A stretch of DNA of 32,128 nucleotides from the NCBI GenBank assembly GCA_903893625.1, contig CAITND010000056.1, positions 1 through 32,128 on the forward strand, in the 5' to 3' direction. The notes under the pieces are model-generated. The model was not told the DNA's origin. It worked only from the letters and a program-made list of their open reading frames with translations, and did not search any database. This DNA is from an uncultured Oscillatoriales cyanobacterium. GTDB lineage: Bacteria > Cyanobacteriota > Cyanobacteriia > Cyanobacteriales > Microcoleaceae. The number at the start of each line of letters is the position of its first letter. Positions within the stretch are counted from its first letter, which is position 1. The position numbers were made by a program, and so were the translations under genes. Below, piece by piece: positions 7,685 to 16,925 of the stretch.

Positions 7685-9085
7685 ATGCCAACCTCAGAAC
7701 CCGTTGTTGAATCTCAAACTATTCCTGCAAAACAAAGTAATTTTTTAGGGCAAAATCCCCATTTAAACCCGGCTGAAATTCCTGGTTTTGACTCAATAAA
7801 TCCTCCCGACCCTAATTTCATTAGCACCTGTGTTCACTGCGGATTTTGTTTATCAACTTGTCCCAGTTATCGGGTTCTAGGAACAGAAATGGACTCTCCG
7901 AGGGGACGGATTTATTTAATGGATGCTATTTCCAAAAACGAGGCTTCTCTAGGGGAAACAGCCGCCCAACATTTTGATAGTTGTTTAGGATGTTTAGCTT
8001 GTGTCACAACTTGTCCGTCGGGCGTTAAATATGATCAATTAATTGCCGCCACTCGTCCCCAAATTGAACGAAATGTTCCTCGAAGTTTATCTGACCGTTT
8101 AATTCGAGGATTAATTTTTAATTTATTCCCCTATCCTAAGCGTTTAAGAGCCTTTTTAATACCGCTTTTCATCTATCAAAAATTAGGAGTAAAAAAAATA
8201 GTTAGAACAACGGGTTTATTACCCAAAATTTCTCCCCGTTTAGCAGCAATGGAATCAATTTTACCTGAAATTACTACTGATGCGTTTCGAGAGGAGTTTC
8301 CGGTAATTATTCCCGCTAAAGGAGAAAAACGTTATCGCGTTGGCATGATTTTAGGCTGTGTACAACGGTTATTTTTTAATCCCGTTAATGAAGCAACGGT
8401 GAGAGTTTTAACTGCGAATGGATGTGAAGTTGTGATTCCGAGAAATCAAGAATGTTGTGGAGCGTTACCCGAACATCAAGGACAAACCGAACAGTCTCTT
8501 ATGTTAATTAAACAAATGATTGATCGATTTTCGGGGACTCGTTTGGATGCTATTATTATTAATGCGGCGGGCTGTGGTCATACCTTAAAAGAATATGGAC
8601 ATATCTTAAAAGATGATCCTCAATATCGAGAACAAGCTGAAGAATTTGCCGCAAAAGTTAAAGATATTCAGGAATTTTTAGTAGAAATTGGTTTAACAAA
8701 ACCCCTATATCCCTTAACGGAAACTGGAGAATTAACCCTGGTTTATCAAGATGCTTGTCATTTATTACATGGGCAAAAAATTAGTTCTCAACCTCGTGAA
8801 CTTCTGCAACAAATTCCAGGGGTAAACTTACGAGAACCCTTAGATGCTTCCTTATGTTGTGGGAGTGCGGGAGTTTATAATTTATTACAACCGGAAGTTT
8901 CAGAAGAATTAGGACAGCAAAAAGTAGAAAATTTAACTAATACTGGGGCGGAATTAATTGCTTCTGCTAATCCGGGTTGTTCTTTGCAAATTAAAAAACA
9001 TTTACAATTGCAAGGAAAGGATACTCCTTTAATGCACCCAATGGAATTACTCGATTATTCAATTCGAGGAATTAAAATTAAATAG
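7685..9085 (+). CDS. glcF: Glycolate dehydrogenase iron-sulfur subunit GlcF
   Basis: GlcF passes electrons from the flavin subunits of glycolate dehydrogenase to the membrane quinone pool. Two 4Fe-4S cysteine clusters are visible: CVHCGFCLSTCPS from residue 49 and CLGCLACVTTCPSG from residue 100. They are followed by two CCG domains (NQECCGALPEHQG and ASLCCGSAGVYNLLQPE) of the heterodisulfide reductase type. The length of 466 aa fits. AAGGAG lies 12 bases before the ATG at 7685. The gene sits directly after glcE. It ends before a large inverted repeat at 9118-9178 that may close the transcript. Confidence 0.94.
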   Translation: MPTSEPVVESQTIPAKQSNFLGQNPHLNPAEIPGFDSINPPDPNFISTCVHCGFCLSTCPSYRVLGTEMDSPRGRIYLMDAISKNEASLGETAAQHFDSCLGCLACVTTCPSGVKYDQLIAATRPQIERNVPRSLSDRLIRGLIFNLFPYPKRLRAFLIPLFIYQKLGVKKIVRTTGLLPKISPRLAAMESILPEITTDAFREEFPVIIPAKGEKRYRVGMILGCVQRLFFNPVNEATVRVLTANGCEVVIPRNQECCGALPEHQGQTEQSLMLIKQMIDRFSGTRLDAIIINAAGCGHTLKEYGHILKDDPQYREQAEEFAAKVKDIQEFLVEIGLTKPLYPLTETGELTLVYQDACHLLHGQKISSQPRELLQQIPGVNLREPLDASLCCGSAGVYNLLQPEVSEELGQQKVENLTNTGAELIASANPGCSLQIKKHLQLQGKDTPLMHPMELLDYSIRGIKIK

Positions 9086-9117
9086 TTCATCGAGTTTGCG
9101 TGTCAAAATCTATAAAT

Positions 9118-9178
9118 GTAGGATGGGCTATGCCCATCACTATTATATAATATTTGTGATGGGCGCAGCCCATCCTAC
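9118..9178. repeat. MITE/REP-like inverted repeat after glcF
   Basis: Two 23-base arms, 9118-9140 and 9156-9178, are reverse complements except for two positions, with a 15-base AT loop. Each arm begins or ends with the core GTAGGATGGGC or its complement, and is itself nearly self-complementary (GGGC-TAT-GCCC). The RNA could thus fold as a long hairpin or a cross. The GTAGGATGGGC type is widespread in cyanobacteria. It may also end the glcEF transcript. The remainder to 9309 shows nothing clear. Confidence 0.8.
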
Positions 9179-9309
9179 TTATAAGATTTTGGGGATTTTC
9201 AGAAGCATTAGCTGCGGTCTACCTTCTTGACTCATTACTTTGATTTTAATTTCCCCAATCCTTCACGATTAATGGCATAATCAAACAAAATAGGGTCAAG
9301 ATTTTTGCT

Positions 9310-11712
9310 ATGGTTGGTCAGCTTTTAGACGGACGCTATCAAGTCATAGACGTGATTGAGTCAACAGAGTTCGGGAAAACCTATCTCGCCAAAGATACTC
9401 GGCGACCCGGTGAGTCGTTGTGTTTTGTTAAACATTTGCATCTCGCTCCAGAAGATGCCAAACTCGTTAATGTAGCTCGTCATCGCTTTCAACAAGAAGC
9501 CAAGATCTTAGAAAAACTCTCCCAACATGATCAAATTCCGCAACTATTGGCTTATTTTGAAGAAAATCGAGAATTTTATTTAGTTGAATCTTATGTTGCG
9601 GGTCACTCCTTAACAAATGAGATTGTACCTGGTCGGCCATTACCCGAAAATAAAGTTATAAATTTACTAACCGATGTGTTAGGAATTCTCCGGTTTGTGC
9701 ATCAACAGGGCGTGATTCATCGTGACATTAAACCCAGTAATTTAATCCGTCGTCAAAGCGATGGGAAAATTATGTTACTGGATTTTGGGGCGGTTCAAGA
9801 AATCAATCTAAATTCCCATCAAGATTCCCCCGCCAGTCGCGTCGGAACACTTGAATATATGCCCATTGAACAATTCCAATGTCATCCCCATTTTAATAGT
9901 GATATTTATGCCTTGGGGATGATTGCGATTCAAGCGTTAACGGGTTTACCTGCATCGGAACTGCCAAAACTGCGAAGAAATAATGGCTCAGATGCAGGAG
10001 AAATATTTTGGCGACATTTAGCTATTGTTAGCGTTGAATTGGGCGAGATTTTAGATAAAATGGTTCGCTCTGATTATCACCAACGCTATCAATCTACGGA
10101 TGAAGTTTTATCGGCTCTTAAAACGATTCGTTTATCCTCTTCTCCTAACCTCTCTAAACTAGAAATATATCAAGAAGAAGTTAAAAGTTGTGCCAACCAT
10201 CATCGGGGTGAAATTTCGATTGTAGGTCGGCAAATTTTAGAAGAATTACGCTTTAATTTAGACCTGTTACCCGAAGAAGCAGAAGCGATTGAAGATGAGA
10301 TTTTAAACCCCTATCGTAAATATCGGGAAAAGGGAGAACGGTATGAACAAGCCTTAATTGCAACAATACAACAAGAGTATCCTTTTACCCCTGAAACCCG
10401 TGAAGAATTACAACGATTACAACAACTCTTGGGCTTGAATAATGAAGATATTGCTATCATTGAAAAGCAGGTTTTACCGCAATCAATTTTAAGTCAATTC
10501 ATTCAATTCATTCAGAAATTTAGGTTCACACTTCCTCAACCTCTATCTCAAAATATAGAGTCTAAATCACTCAAAAAACCTCGTCTCTCCCAACTGCTTT
10601 GGTTGGGCTTAGGATTGCTGAGTCTATTAGGAATTATTCTAGTAATCTATGAATATCAAAAATGGCAGAATTTAAAACAATTAGAAACCCAACACTTGAA
10701 TACTGTTAATAAATTTTTATCCACCGGAAATTATGATCAATGTTTAGATGAAGCTCAAAAGATTTCCGAAAATTATCGTCAGAATCAAGCCCTTGAAAAT
10801 CTGATTCAAAAATGTCGGGATAAAGTCTTTTGGAAAACCGTTACCCCTCAAGATTTTGCCCAACATTCCGATGCAGTTTGGGCTGTTACCTTCACTCCCG
10901 ATGGTCAAACGGTAGCTAGTGGGAGTCAAGATACAACCCTAAAACTCTGGGATATTAAAAGCGGAACAGAAACTAAAAGTTTAGTGGGAGATTCTTCTGC
11001 GATTTATTCTGTGGATTTCAACTCTGATGGCACAGAAATTTCTTCTGGGAGTGGGTTATGGCGCATATTAGAATGGAATTTGACCACTGGACAAGCCTAT
11101 TTACCCTTAGAACATTTAGCCACAATATGGTCAGTTGATGTCAGTCCTGATAATCAAAAAATTGCCAGTGCGAGTGGGGATAAAACCGTAAAAATTTGGG
11201 ATCGAAAAACGGGTGCAATTTTACAGAATTTAACCGATCATCAAGATCAGGTTTATGCGGCTGTTTTTAGTCCCGATGGTCAACTTTTAGTCACAGGTTC
11301 TAAAGATCAAACGATTAAAATTTGGAAGGTAGAAACCGGAGAATTATTAAATACTCTCACCGGACATTTAGAAGCTGTGCGATCGCTAACAATTAGTCCC
11401 GATGGCAAAACTATTGTCAGTGGAAGTTTAGATGATACCGTAAAAATTTGGAACCTAGAAACCGGAGCTTTAATTCATACCCTGACCGGACATTCTAATG
11501 ATGTATTATCCGTTGCTATCAGTCCCGATAATAATATTATTGCCAGTGGAAGCCGGGATAAAACCATTAAATTGTGGAACCTGGAAACAGGAGAATTATT
11601 AAATACCTTAACCGGACATCAAGATGATATTTATTCGGTTAAATTTAGCCCCGATGGGAATAGTTTAGTCAGTGGAAGTAAAGACAAAACGATTAAATTG
11701 TGGTTACGTTAA
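9310..11712 (+). CDS. Serine/threonine protein kinase with C-terminal WD40 propeller
   Basis: The 800 aa protein has a Hanks-type kinase domain at about residues 8-275: Lys41 in CFVKHL, catalytic loop VIHRDIKPSN with Asp139, and DFGAV from 158. A helical region typical of cyanobacterial kinases follows (EDEILNPYRKYREKGE). One transmembrane helix lies at about 430-449. Seven WD40 blades from about 518 (HSDAVWAVTF) to the end complete one propeller. The kinase is thus cytoplasmic and the propeller should lie across the membrane. The glycine loop is degenerate: IESTEFGKTYLA keeps only the last Gly. Substrates are unknown. It stands alone, closed by a 12-bp hairpin at 11723-11750. Confidence 0.93.
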   Translation: MVGQLLDGRYQVIDVIESTEFGKTYLAKDTRRPGESLCFVKHLHLAPEDAKLVNVARHRFQQEAKILEKLSQHDQIPQLLAYFEENREFYLVESYVAGHSLTNEIVPGRPLPENKVINLLTDVLGILRFVHQQGVIHRDIKPSNLIRRQSDGKIMLLDFGAVQEINLNSHQDSPASRVGTLEYMPIEQFQCHPHFNSDIYALGMIAIQALTGLPASELPKLRRNNGSDAGEIFWRHLAIVSVELGEILDKMVRSDYHQRYQSTDEVLSALKTIRLSSSPNLSKLEIYQEEVKSCANHHRGEISIVGRQILEELRFNLDLLPEEAEAIEDEILNPYRKYREKGERYEQALIATIQQEYPFTPETREELQRLQQLLGLNNEDIAIIEKQVLPQSILSQFIQFIQKFRFTLPQPLSQNIESKSLKKPRLSQLLWLGLGLLSLLGIILVIYEYQKWQNLKQLETQHLNTVNKFLSTGNYDQCLDEAQKISENYRQNQALENLIQKCRDKVFWKTVTPQDFAQHSDAVWAVTFTPDGQTVASGSQDTTLKLWDIKSGTETKSLVGDSSAIYSVDFNSDGTEISSGSGLWRILEWNLTTGQAYLPLEHLATIWSVDVSPDNQKIASASGDKTVKIWDRKTGAILQNLTDHQDQVYAAVFSPDGQLLVTGSKDQTIKIWKVETGELLNTLTGHLEAVRSLTISPDGKTIVSGSLDDTVKIWNLETGALIHTLTGHSNDVLSVAISPDNNIIASGSRDKTIKLWNLETGELLNTLTGHQDDIYSVKFSPDGNSLVSGSKDKTIKLWLR

Positions 11713-11722
11713 TACCAACCGC

Positions 11723-11750
11723 GTAGAGACGTTGCCTGCAACGTCTCTAC
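11723..11750. terminator. Perfect 12-bp hairpin between convergent genes
   Basis: GTAGAGACGTTG and CAACGTCTCTAC pair perfectly around a CCTG loop, eleven bases after the kinase stop and eight before the stop of the convergent peptidoglycan-binding gene. The GTAGAGACGTTG palindrome is a known dispersed type in filamentous cyanobacteria. It could end both transcripts. There is no strong U-run on either side. Confidence 0.7.
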
Positions 11751-11758
11751 AAAAGAGG

Positions 11759-12415
11759 CTAAATTCCTAATGCTGCCAGAGTTGCAGGGCCAGCAATACC
11801 ATCGGCGGAAAGTCCACAATCTTCTTGGAACGCTTTAACAGCATGGGCTGTCAGTTTCCCATAGTAGCCTGTGGAGTTCGCATTAAAATAACCCAGGTTG
11901 GCTAAACGATTTTGTAAGCGTTTGACCTGATGGCTACTGTCACCCCGCGATAAATAGCCACCGCCACCGCCGCAATGACGACTACAGCCATAACTGGCAT
12001 AATCAGTATGGGTATGTTCATGTTCATGATAACCTACCCCTAACGCTGATGCCGTTTCAGGGCCGACTACTCCATCGGGATATAAGCCATTAGCCTGTTG
12101 AAAAGCGATGACAGCGTGTTTTGTGTAGGAGCCAAAGTAACCCGTTGCTCTGGCATCTAAATAGCCTTGGTTTTGTAACGCATATTGAACCTGTTTAACA
12201 CCATGGCCACTATCGCCTCGGTAAAGGGCTGCGCTGGCGGGTTGGCTGACACTCACCACAGATAAGCCTATGGCTGTTGCAACAATCGGCATCCAGCAAG
12301 CCGTTGACATTTGACTCCAATTTATACCTCGGAATAGTACCAAGCTCCCGTTGAGATGGGGTTGCCGAGGAGACTCATAAGCAGAAACGAGATGATTATA
12401 AGCAAGCGTATCCAT
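11759..12415 (-). CDS. Exported protein with two peptidoglycan-binding domains
   Basis: There are two PG_binding_1 domains: residues about 63-118 (LYRGDSGHGVKQVQYALQNQ, then FQQANGLYPDGVVGPETASAL) and about 155-218 (LSRGDSSHQVKRLQNRLANL, then FQEDCGLSADGIAGPATLAAL). They are joined by a His- and Gly-rich linker with a CSRHCGGGGG stretch. A hydrophobic segment ending PASAA precedes the first domain and looks like a signal or anchor segment. MDTLAYNHL at 12415 is preferred as start over an ATG at 12439, because AGAGG lies five bases before it and cyanobacterial homologues commonly begin M-x-T-L-A-Y. The 218 aa protein is probably a cell-wall-associated, non-enzymatic factor. Confidence 0.88.
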   Translation of the reverse strand: MDTLAYNHLVSAYESPRQPHLNGSLVLFRGINWSQMSTACWMPIVATAIGLSVVSVSQPASAALYRGDSGHGVKQVQYALQNQGYLDARATGYFGSYTKHAVIAFQQANGLYPDGVVGPETASALGVGYHEHEHTHTDYASYGCSRHCGGGGGYLSRGDSSHQVKRLQNRLANLGYFNANSTGYYGKLTAHAVKAFQEDCGLSADGIAGPATLAALGI

Positions 12416-12644
12416 GAAATCCTCTATGTAATGGCTCAAAATTACAATAAGCAGCAGTGAATCTGATTAAAATTCAACTACTGACCCTTAATTTATAACT
12501 TTGTGAGCAAAAAACGTCCAGGTCAATTTTATTATTTTCCGCACTTTTTATTAAAACTTAACAAACCAACCGCTCATCTTAGGACTCACAAACCCAACAT
12601 TGTACTATAAATAAAAAAATATGAATTGAAGTCGGATCAAAAGA

Positions 12645-13946
12645 ATGGTTAATTTTTATATCGGGATTGATTTTGGCACATCTGGCGCTCGTTCAATCAC
12701 GATTAATGCTCAAGGGACAGTGGTGGCGGAAACTCAATTTCCTTTTCCCCCGTTAACAGACTCCTCGGAATGGATATCGATTTGGAAAACGGCTCTGTTT
12801 GAAGTGATTCAACAAATTCCGTTACATTTTCGCCGTCAAATTGATGCGATCGCTATTAATGGAACCTCTGCTACTGTGTTACTTTGCGATCAAAATGGCA
12901 TACCCGTAGATTGTCCAATACTATACAATGATAGCCGAGGTGTCACTGTCATGGAATTGTTAAAAACCATCGCGCCTTCTGAGCATCCGGTCATCAGTGC
13001 TACCTCCAGTTTAGCTAAACTGATCTGGTGGTTAACAATTGATAATCGGGACATCAAACAAAAACAATCTGCTCCCTTTTATTTTCTACATCAAGCGGAC
13101 TGGTTAGGATTTTTGCTGCATGGAAAATTAGGCATTAGTGATTATCACAATAGTTTAAAATTAGGTTACGATGTAGAAAGTTTTACCTATCCAGATTGGT
13201 TAATTAACGGTTTACAATCCCTGATCAATTTAGAATTACTGAAACTTCCTGATGTGGTTGCTCCAGGAACCCCGATTAGAAACATTACCCCCGAAATTGC
13301 CGAACAGTTACAGTTACCAAAAACCTGTAGGGTCTGTGCAGGAACTACCGATAGTATAGCTGCTTTTTTAGCGAGTGGGGCAAAAATTCCAGGAGAAGCA
13401 GTAACATCTTTAGGTTCAACTTTAGTCTTAAAACTTCTCAGTAATACCCCTGTAAATAATACCAAATATGGTATTTATAGCCATCGTTTAGGAGATTTGT
13501 GGTTAACTGGAGGTGCTTCTAATACTGGGGGTGCGGTCTTACGCCAATTTTTTAGTGATATGGAACTGGAAAATTTCAGCCGTCAAATTAACCCTAATTC
13601 TAATAGTAACTTAGATTATTATCCTTTAATTAAAAAAGGTGATCGCTTCCCCATTAACGACCCCGAATTACTTCCCCGTTTACAACCCCGTCCCGATAAT
13701 TCCGTTGAATTTCTACAGGGTTTATTAGAAGGAATTGCCAAAATTGAAGCCCAAGGTTATCAACTTTTACAACAACTTGGAGCAACTCCCCTAACTCAAG
13801 TTTATACCGCCGGAGGAGGGGCAAAAAATCCCGTTTGGACAACCATTCGTCAGCGCTATTTAAACGTTAATATGGTTAATTCTATTCATACAGAAGCCGC
13901 CTATGGTAGTGCGTTACTTGCCATTGAGGGAGGAATTAGGGTGTAG
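12645..13946 (+). CDS. FGGY-family carbohydrate kinase
   Basis: This is an ATP-dependent sugar kinase of the FGGY family. The N-terminal ATP-binding signature GIDFGTSGARSITI is at residues 7-20. INGTSATVLLCD and YNDSRG follow, then CAGTTDSIAAFLASGA, SLGSTLVLKL and, near the end, YTAGGGAKNPVW. At 433 aa it is shorter than classical xylulokinases and resembles the cyanobacterial/plant ribulokinase-like group (SePSK/AtXK-1 type), so D-ribulose is a possible substrate. This is inference. The gene diverges from the peptidoglycan-binding gene and has no sugar-operon neighbours. No strong ribosome site is seen. Confidence 0.9.
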   Translation: MVNFYIGIDFGTSGARSITINAQGTVVAETQFPFPPLTDSSEWISIWKTALFEVIQQIPLHFRRQIDAIAINGTSATVLLCDQNGIPVDCPILYNDSRGVTVMELLKTIAPSEHPVISATSSLAKLIWWLTIDNRDIKQKQSAPFYFLHQADWLGFLLHGKLGISDYHNSLKLGYDVESFTYPDWLINGLQSLINLELLKLPDVVAPGTPIRNITPEIAEQLQLPKTCRVCAGTTDSIAAFLASGAKIPGEAVTSLGSTLVLKLLSNTPVNNTKYGIYSHRLGDLWLTGGASNTGGAVLRQFFSDMELENFSRQINPNSNSNLDYYPLIKKGDRFPINDPELLPRLQPRPDNSVEFLQGLLEGIAKIEAQGYQLLQQLGATPLTQVYTAGGGAKNPVWTTIRQRYLNVNMVNSIHTEAAYGSALLAIEGGIRV

Positions 13947-14050
13947 AATTTTAGTATTACTATGCCCTACTGTAGTAGTGAATTATATGAAATCCCTAAA
14001 TGTTTGCTACAGATCATTAATCAGGATCTGGTGGCTATTCTCAATTCCCA

Positions 14051-14099
14051 ATTCGTAATTCGTAATTCGTAATTCGTAATTCGTAATTCGTAATTCGTA
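14051..14099 (+). repeat. Heptad array 7 x ATTCGTA upstream of hsdR
   Basis: Seven exact 7-base units follow a degenerate unit ATTCCCA (14044-14050). The array ends five bases before the -10 element of hsdR. The same heptad recurs at 20076-20110 in reverse orientation and at 20511-20552 in the same orientation, so it marks several junctions of the defence island. Copy number in such arrays can change by slippage. Confidence 0.9.
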
Positions 14100-14101
14100 T
14101 C

Positions 14102-14110
14102 TGGTATAAT
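14102..14110 (+). promoter_or_regulatory. Extended -10 promoter of hsdR
   Basis: TGGTATAAT gives an extended -10 (TG-N-TATAAT) about 35 bases before the hsdR start. The -35 position falls inside the heptad array, where any unit shift leaves the same local sequence, so the extended -10 is likely to dominate. Confidence 0.5.
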
Positions 14111-14144
14111 TGTATAGTCGTACCCGCCCGACATAGGAATCAGA

Positions 14145-16676
14145 ATGTCCGAAAAAGAAGCCACAGCCCGAATCAAAATCAATAAGCTGCTCGAAGCTGC
14201 TGGCTGGCGTTTTTTTGCTGAAGGAGATAAACCTGCTAATATCTGCCTTGAGCCGAATGTGCAGATCAAGTCACTCGATCTGGACGAGTTTGGAGAGAAT
14301 TTTGAGAAAATAAGTAAGGGCTATATTGATTTTTTATTATTAAATGATAAAGGTTTTCCCTTGATTGTTTTGGAAGCAAAGGCTGAAAGCAAAGATCCTC
14401 TAATTGGTAAAGAGCAAGCTCGGAAATATGCACAGTCTCAAAATTGCCGTTTTGTGATTCTTTCTAATGGTAATTTGCATTATTTCTGGGATTTGGAACG
14501 GGGAAATCCTGAAATTATTACAACTTTTCCCACGCCTAACTCGGTAATAGGTTATCAAAAAACTGTTCCAGATCGGACATTGCTTGTGAAAGAAGTTGTT
14601 AATGATGATTATGTAGTCTTAACCCAACGCCCCAACTATCAAACAGAAGCGGCTTGGAAAAAAGAATCAGAAAGATCGGATTTTATTAATACTAACGGTT
14701 TGCGTTTCCTTAGATCCTATCAAAAACAAGCTATTTATGCCTTACAAAGTGCGGTAAAACAGGGGAAAGATCGATTTTTATTTGAAATGGCGACGGGAAC
14801 AGGAAAAACCCTCACTGCGGCGGCGGTGATTAAACTTTTTTTACGGACTGGTAATGCTCAACGGGTGCTTTTTTTGGTAGATCGTTTAGAGCTTGAAGAT
14901 CAGGCTAAAAAGGCTTTTGTTAAGATACTTGCTAATGATTATAAGGCGATAGTTTATAAAGAAAATAAAGATGATTGGCGATATGCAGAAATTGTAATTA
15001 CTACGGTTCAATCCTTACTAACTAACAATAAATATCAGCAGAAATTTTCGCCTACAGACTTCGATCTGGTTATTTCCGATGAAGCTCATAGATCAATTGG
15101 GGGAAATGCGCGGGCTGTTTTTGATTATTTTATTGGTTATAAATTGGGTTTGACGGCGACACCCCGGGATTATCTCAAACAGTTTGATAAAGCCAAGTCA
15201 AAGACGAAAGATCCCAGGGAATCTGAGCGTCGTTTGATGTTGGATACTTACCGCACTTTTGGCTGTGAGAATAGTCAGCCTACTTTTTGCTATTCCTTAC
15301 TGGATGGGGTAAAAGATGGTTATTTAATTAATCCGACGGTGGTAGATGCTCGTAGTGAGGTTACGACTCAACTTTTATCTAAAGATGGTTTTATTGTTGA
15401 ATTTAAGGATGAGCAAGGGGAAAATTGTCAAGAATCTTTTAAATTACGAAAGTTTGAGAAAAGCTTTTTTTCTGCTGCAACTAATCAGCTTTTTTGTAAA
15501 CTATTTCTGGAAAATGCCCTGCGAGATCCGATTAGTGGCGAGATTGGCAAATCAATCATTTTTGCGGTTAGTCAACACCATGCGGTTAAATTGGTACAGA
15601 TTCTTAATGAAATTGCTGATAAAATGTTTCCTGGTAAATATCAATCAGATTTTGCGGTACAAGTCACCTCAGAAATTTCTGATGCTCAACAGTTTACTAT
15701 TAATTTTGCCAATAACAATTTACTAGGTTCGGCTAATTTTTTACCAACTTATCGAACCAGTAAGGCGCGGGTTTGTGTCACAGTGGGGATGATGACGACG
15801 GGTTATGATTGTCCTGATTTGCTCAATTTGGGACTGTTTCGCCCAATCTTTTCGCCTACGGATTTTATTCAGATTAAAGGGCGTGGTACAAGGAAACACA
15901 ATTTTCTCGATCAGCTTTTTGATCAGGATATTAAGGAAGGGGTGAAGCAACCAGAGAAAACAACTTTTAAATTATTTGATTTTTTTGCAAATTGTGAATA
16001 TTTTGAGGAAAAATTTGATTATGATCAAGTGTTGACATTGCCTAAGTTACCCAGTTTTTCTACTGACGGCGGTGAGAGGGTCAATAAGATTTACGGCTAT
16101 GAATATGCTGGCTCAGATATGATTACCCGTGTTAAAGAAGAGGCGATCGGCTATGGGGGAATGAAAATTGATCGCCTATTTTATGAGAAATTTGAGCAAA
16201 CGATCCGCGAAGATGCTATGATTGTGGAGGCAGTAGAAGCGGGAGAATGGGAGCGGGTGATTGATTACGTTAATCGTGAATTTTTTGATAATTCTGAGCA
16301 GTTTTATACTCTCGAAAAGTTGCGTAAAGCTGCATTAGTTGATCGCCGTTTAGGGTTGCGGGAGATTCTGGAAAAAATCTTTGGTTTGATTCCCCGTTTT
16401 AAATCTAAGGATGAATTATTAGAAGAGGAGTTTGCTAAATTTGTGGCGGATTATAAACCAGAAGAAGCCTCAGCAATACCAGCCATTAAGAATTACTTTA
16501 AGGCGTATGTTACTAATAATCATGTTCGCCAAATTATTGAGGCTAAAAATTTTACTGAGTTAGCCACAAATGCGTTTTTTTCGACTCGTGATCTGAAGGC
16601 TGTGCCGGAGAAATATCGCGCCCTGATTCCTATTTATGTTAAAGATTATGTTTCCTTGGATCAGTTTGTTGCGTAA
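14145..16676 (+). CDS. hsdR: Type I restriction enzyme R subunit (EcoEI-like HsdR)
   Basis: HsdR is the ATP-driven translocase and nuclease of type I restriction. The 843 aa protein has an N-terminal PD-(D/E)XK nuclease with Asp62 (YIDFLLL) and Glu77-x-Lys79 (VLEAKAE). The SF2 motor follows: Walker A MATGTGKT from about 215, VISDEAHRS (Asp312 start), GLTATPRD, and motif VI QIKGRGTRKH. A C-terminal EcoEI_R_C-type region binds the methylase complex. AGGA lies eight bases before the ATG. The methylase/specificity gene lies 978 bases downstream after a DUF559 gene and repeats. The frame is intact with all key residues, so it is probably functional. Confidence 0.95.
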   Translation: MSEKEATARIKINKLLEAAGWRFFAEGDKPANICLEPNVQIKSLDLDEFGENFEKISKGYIDFLLLNDKGFPLIVLEAKAESKDPLIGKEQARKYAQSQNCRFVILSNGNLHYFWDLERGNPEIITTFPTPNSVIGYQKTVPDRTLLVKEVVNDDYVVLTQRPNYQTEAAWKKESERSDFINTNGLRFLRSYQKQAIYALQSAVKQGKDRFLFEMATGTGKTLTAAAVIKLFLRTGNAQRVLFLVDRLELEDQAKKAFVKILANDYKAIVYKENKDDWRYAEIVITTVQSLLTNNKYQQKFSPTDFDLVISDEAHRSIGGNARAVFDYFIGYKLGLTATPRDYLKQFDKAKSKTKDPRESERRLMLDTYRTFGCENSQPTFCYSLLDGVKDGYLINPTVVDARSEVTTQLLSKDGFIVEFKDEQGENCQESFKLRKFEKSFFSAATNQLFCKLFLENALRDPISGEIGKSIIFAVSQHHAVKLVQILNEIADKMFPGKYQSDFAVQVTSEISDAQQFTINFANNNLLGSANFLPTYRTSKARVCVTVGMMTTGYDCPDLLNLGLFRPIFSPTDFIQIKGRGTRKHNFLDQLFDQDIKEGVKQPEKTTFKLFDFFANCEYFEEKFDYDQVLTLPKLPSFSTDGGERVNKIYGYEYAGSDMITRVKEEAIGYGGMKIDRLFYEKFEQTIREDAMIVEAVEAGEWERVIDYVNREFFDNSEQFYTLEKLRKAALVDRRLGLREILEKIFGLIPRFKSKDELLEEEFAKFVADYKPEEASAIPAIKNYFKAYVTNNHVRQIIEAKNFTELATNAFFSTRDLKAVPEKYRALIPIYVKDYVSLDQFVA

Positions 16677-16754
16677 AAAGTCACCCCGCCTCGCCCTGCC
16701 CCCCTTGTTCCGTAAAAAGCCTCCCCCCTAACCCCCCTTGTTGCGTAAAAAGTC
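16666..16754 (+). repeat. Three copies of a 17-bp repeat that includes the end of hsdR
   Basis: TTGTTGCGTAAAAAGTC occurs at 16666-16682, where it codes the last residues and stop of HsdR, and exactly again at 16738-16754. A copy with a few changes is at 16705-16721. C-rich spacers separate them. The pattern suggests local duplication of the hsdR end together with the C-rich repeat family. Confidence 0.75.
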
Positions 16755-16866
16755 GCCCCCCTAACCCCCCAAGATTGGGGGGAACTAGACTTTTTTTAAA
16801 TGGGGTATTTTCACACTTCATCAACTCCTTTCTTTCTCCCCCCAGAATTGGGGGGTTGGGGGGGGA
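16755..16866. repeat. G/C-run palindromic repeats left of the DUF559 gene
   Basis: The stretch carries CCCCCCTAACCCCCC followed by AAGATTGGGGGG and GAACTAGAC, and then the mirror form CCCCCCAGAATTGGGGGG with TTGGGGGG. The arms can pair as hairpins, and the GGGGGG tracts could also form quadruplexes. The same family fills 17312-17620 on the other side of the DUF559 gene. Confidence 0.8.
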
Positions 16867-16925
16867 GCAAATTAGATTGTTGAGATAGATTATTCTATGG
16901 AGACAATATTAGAAGCACTATAAAA

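Noticed and set aside
14051-14099. CRISPR or iteron origin from heptads
   Set aside because: Seven-base tandem units without spacers; these are ordinary cyanobacterial short tandem repeats.
14021-14269. Reverse-strand frame of 82 aa over the hsdR start
   Set aside because: Its C-terminal part is translated heptad repeat (NYELRIT repeats) and the rest overlaps hsdR, so it is a shadow.
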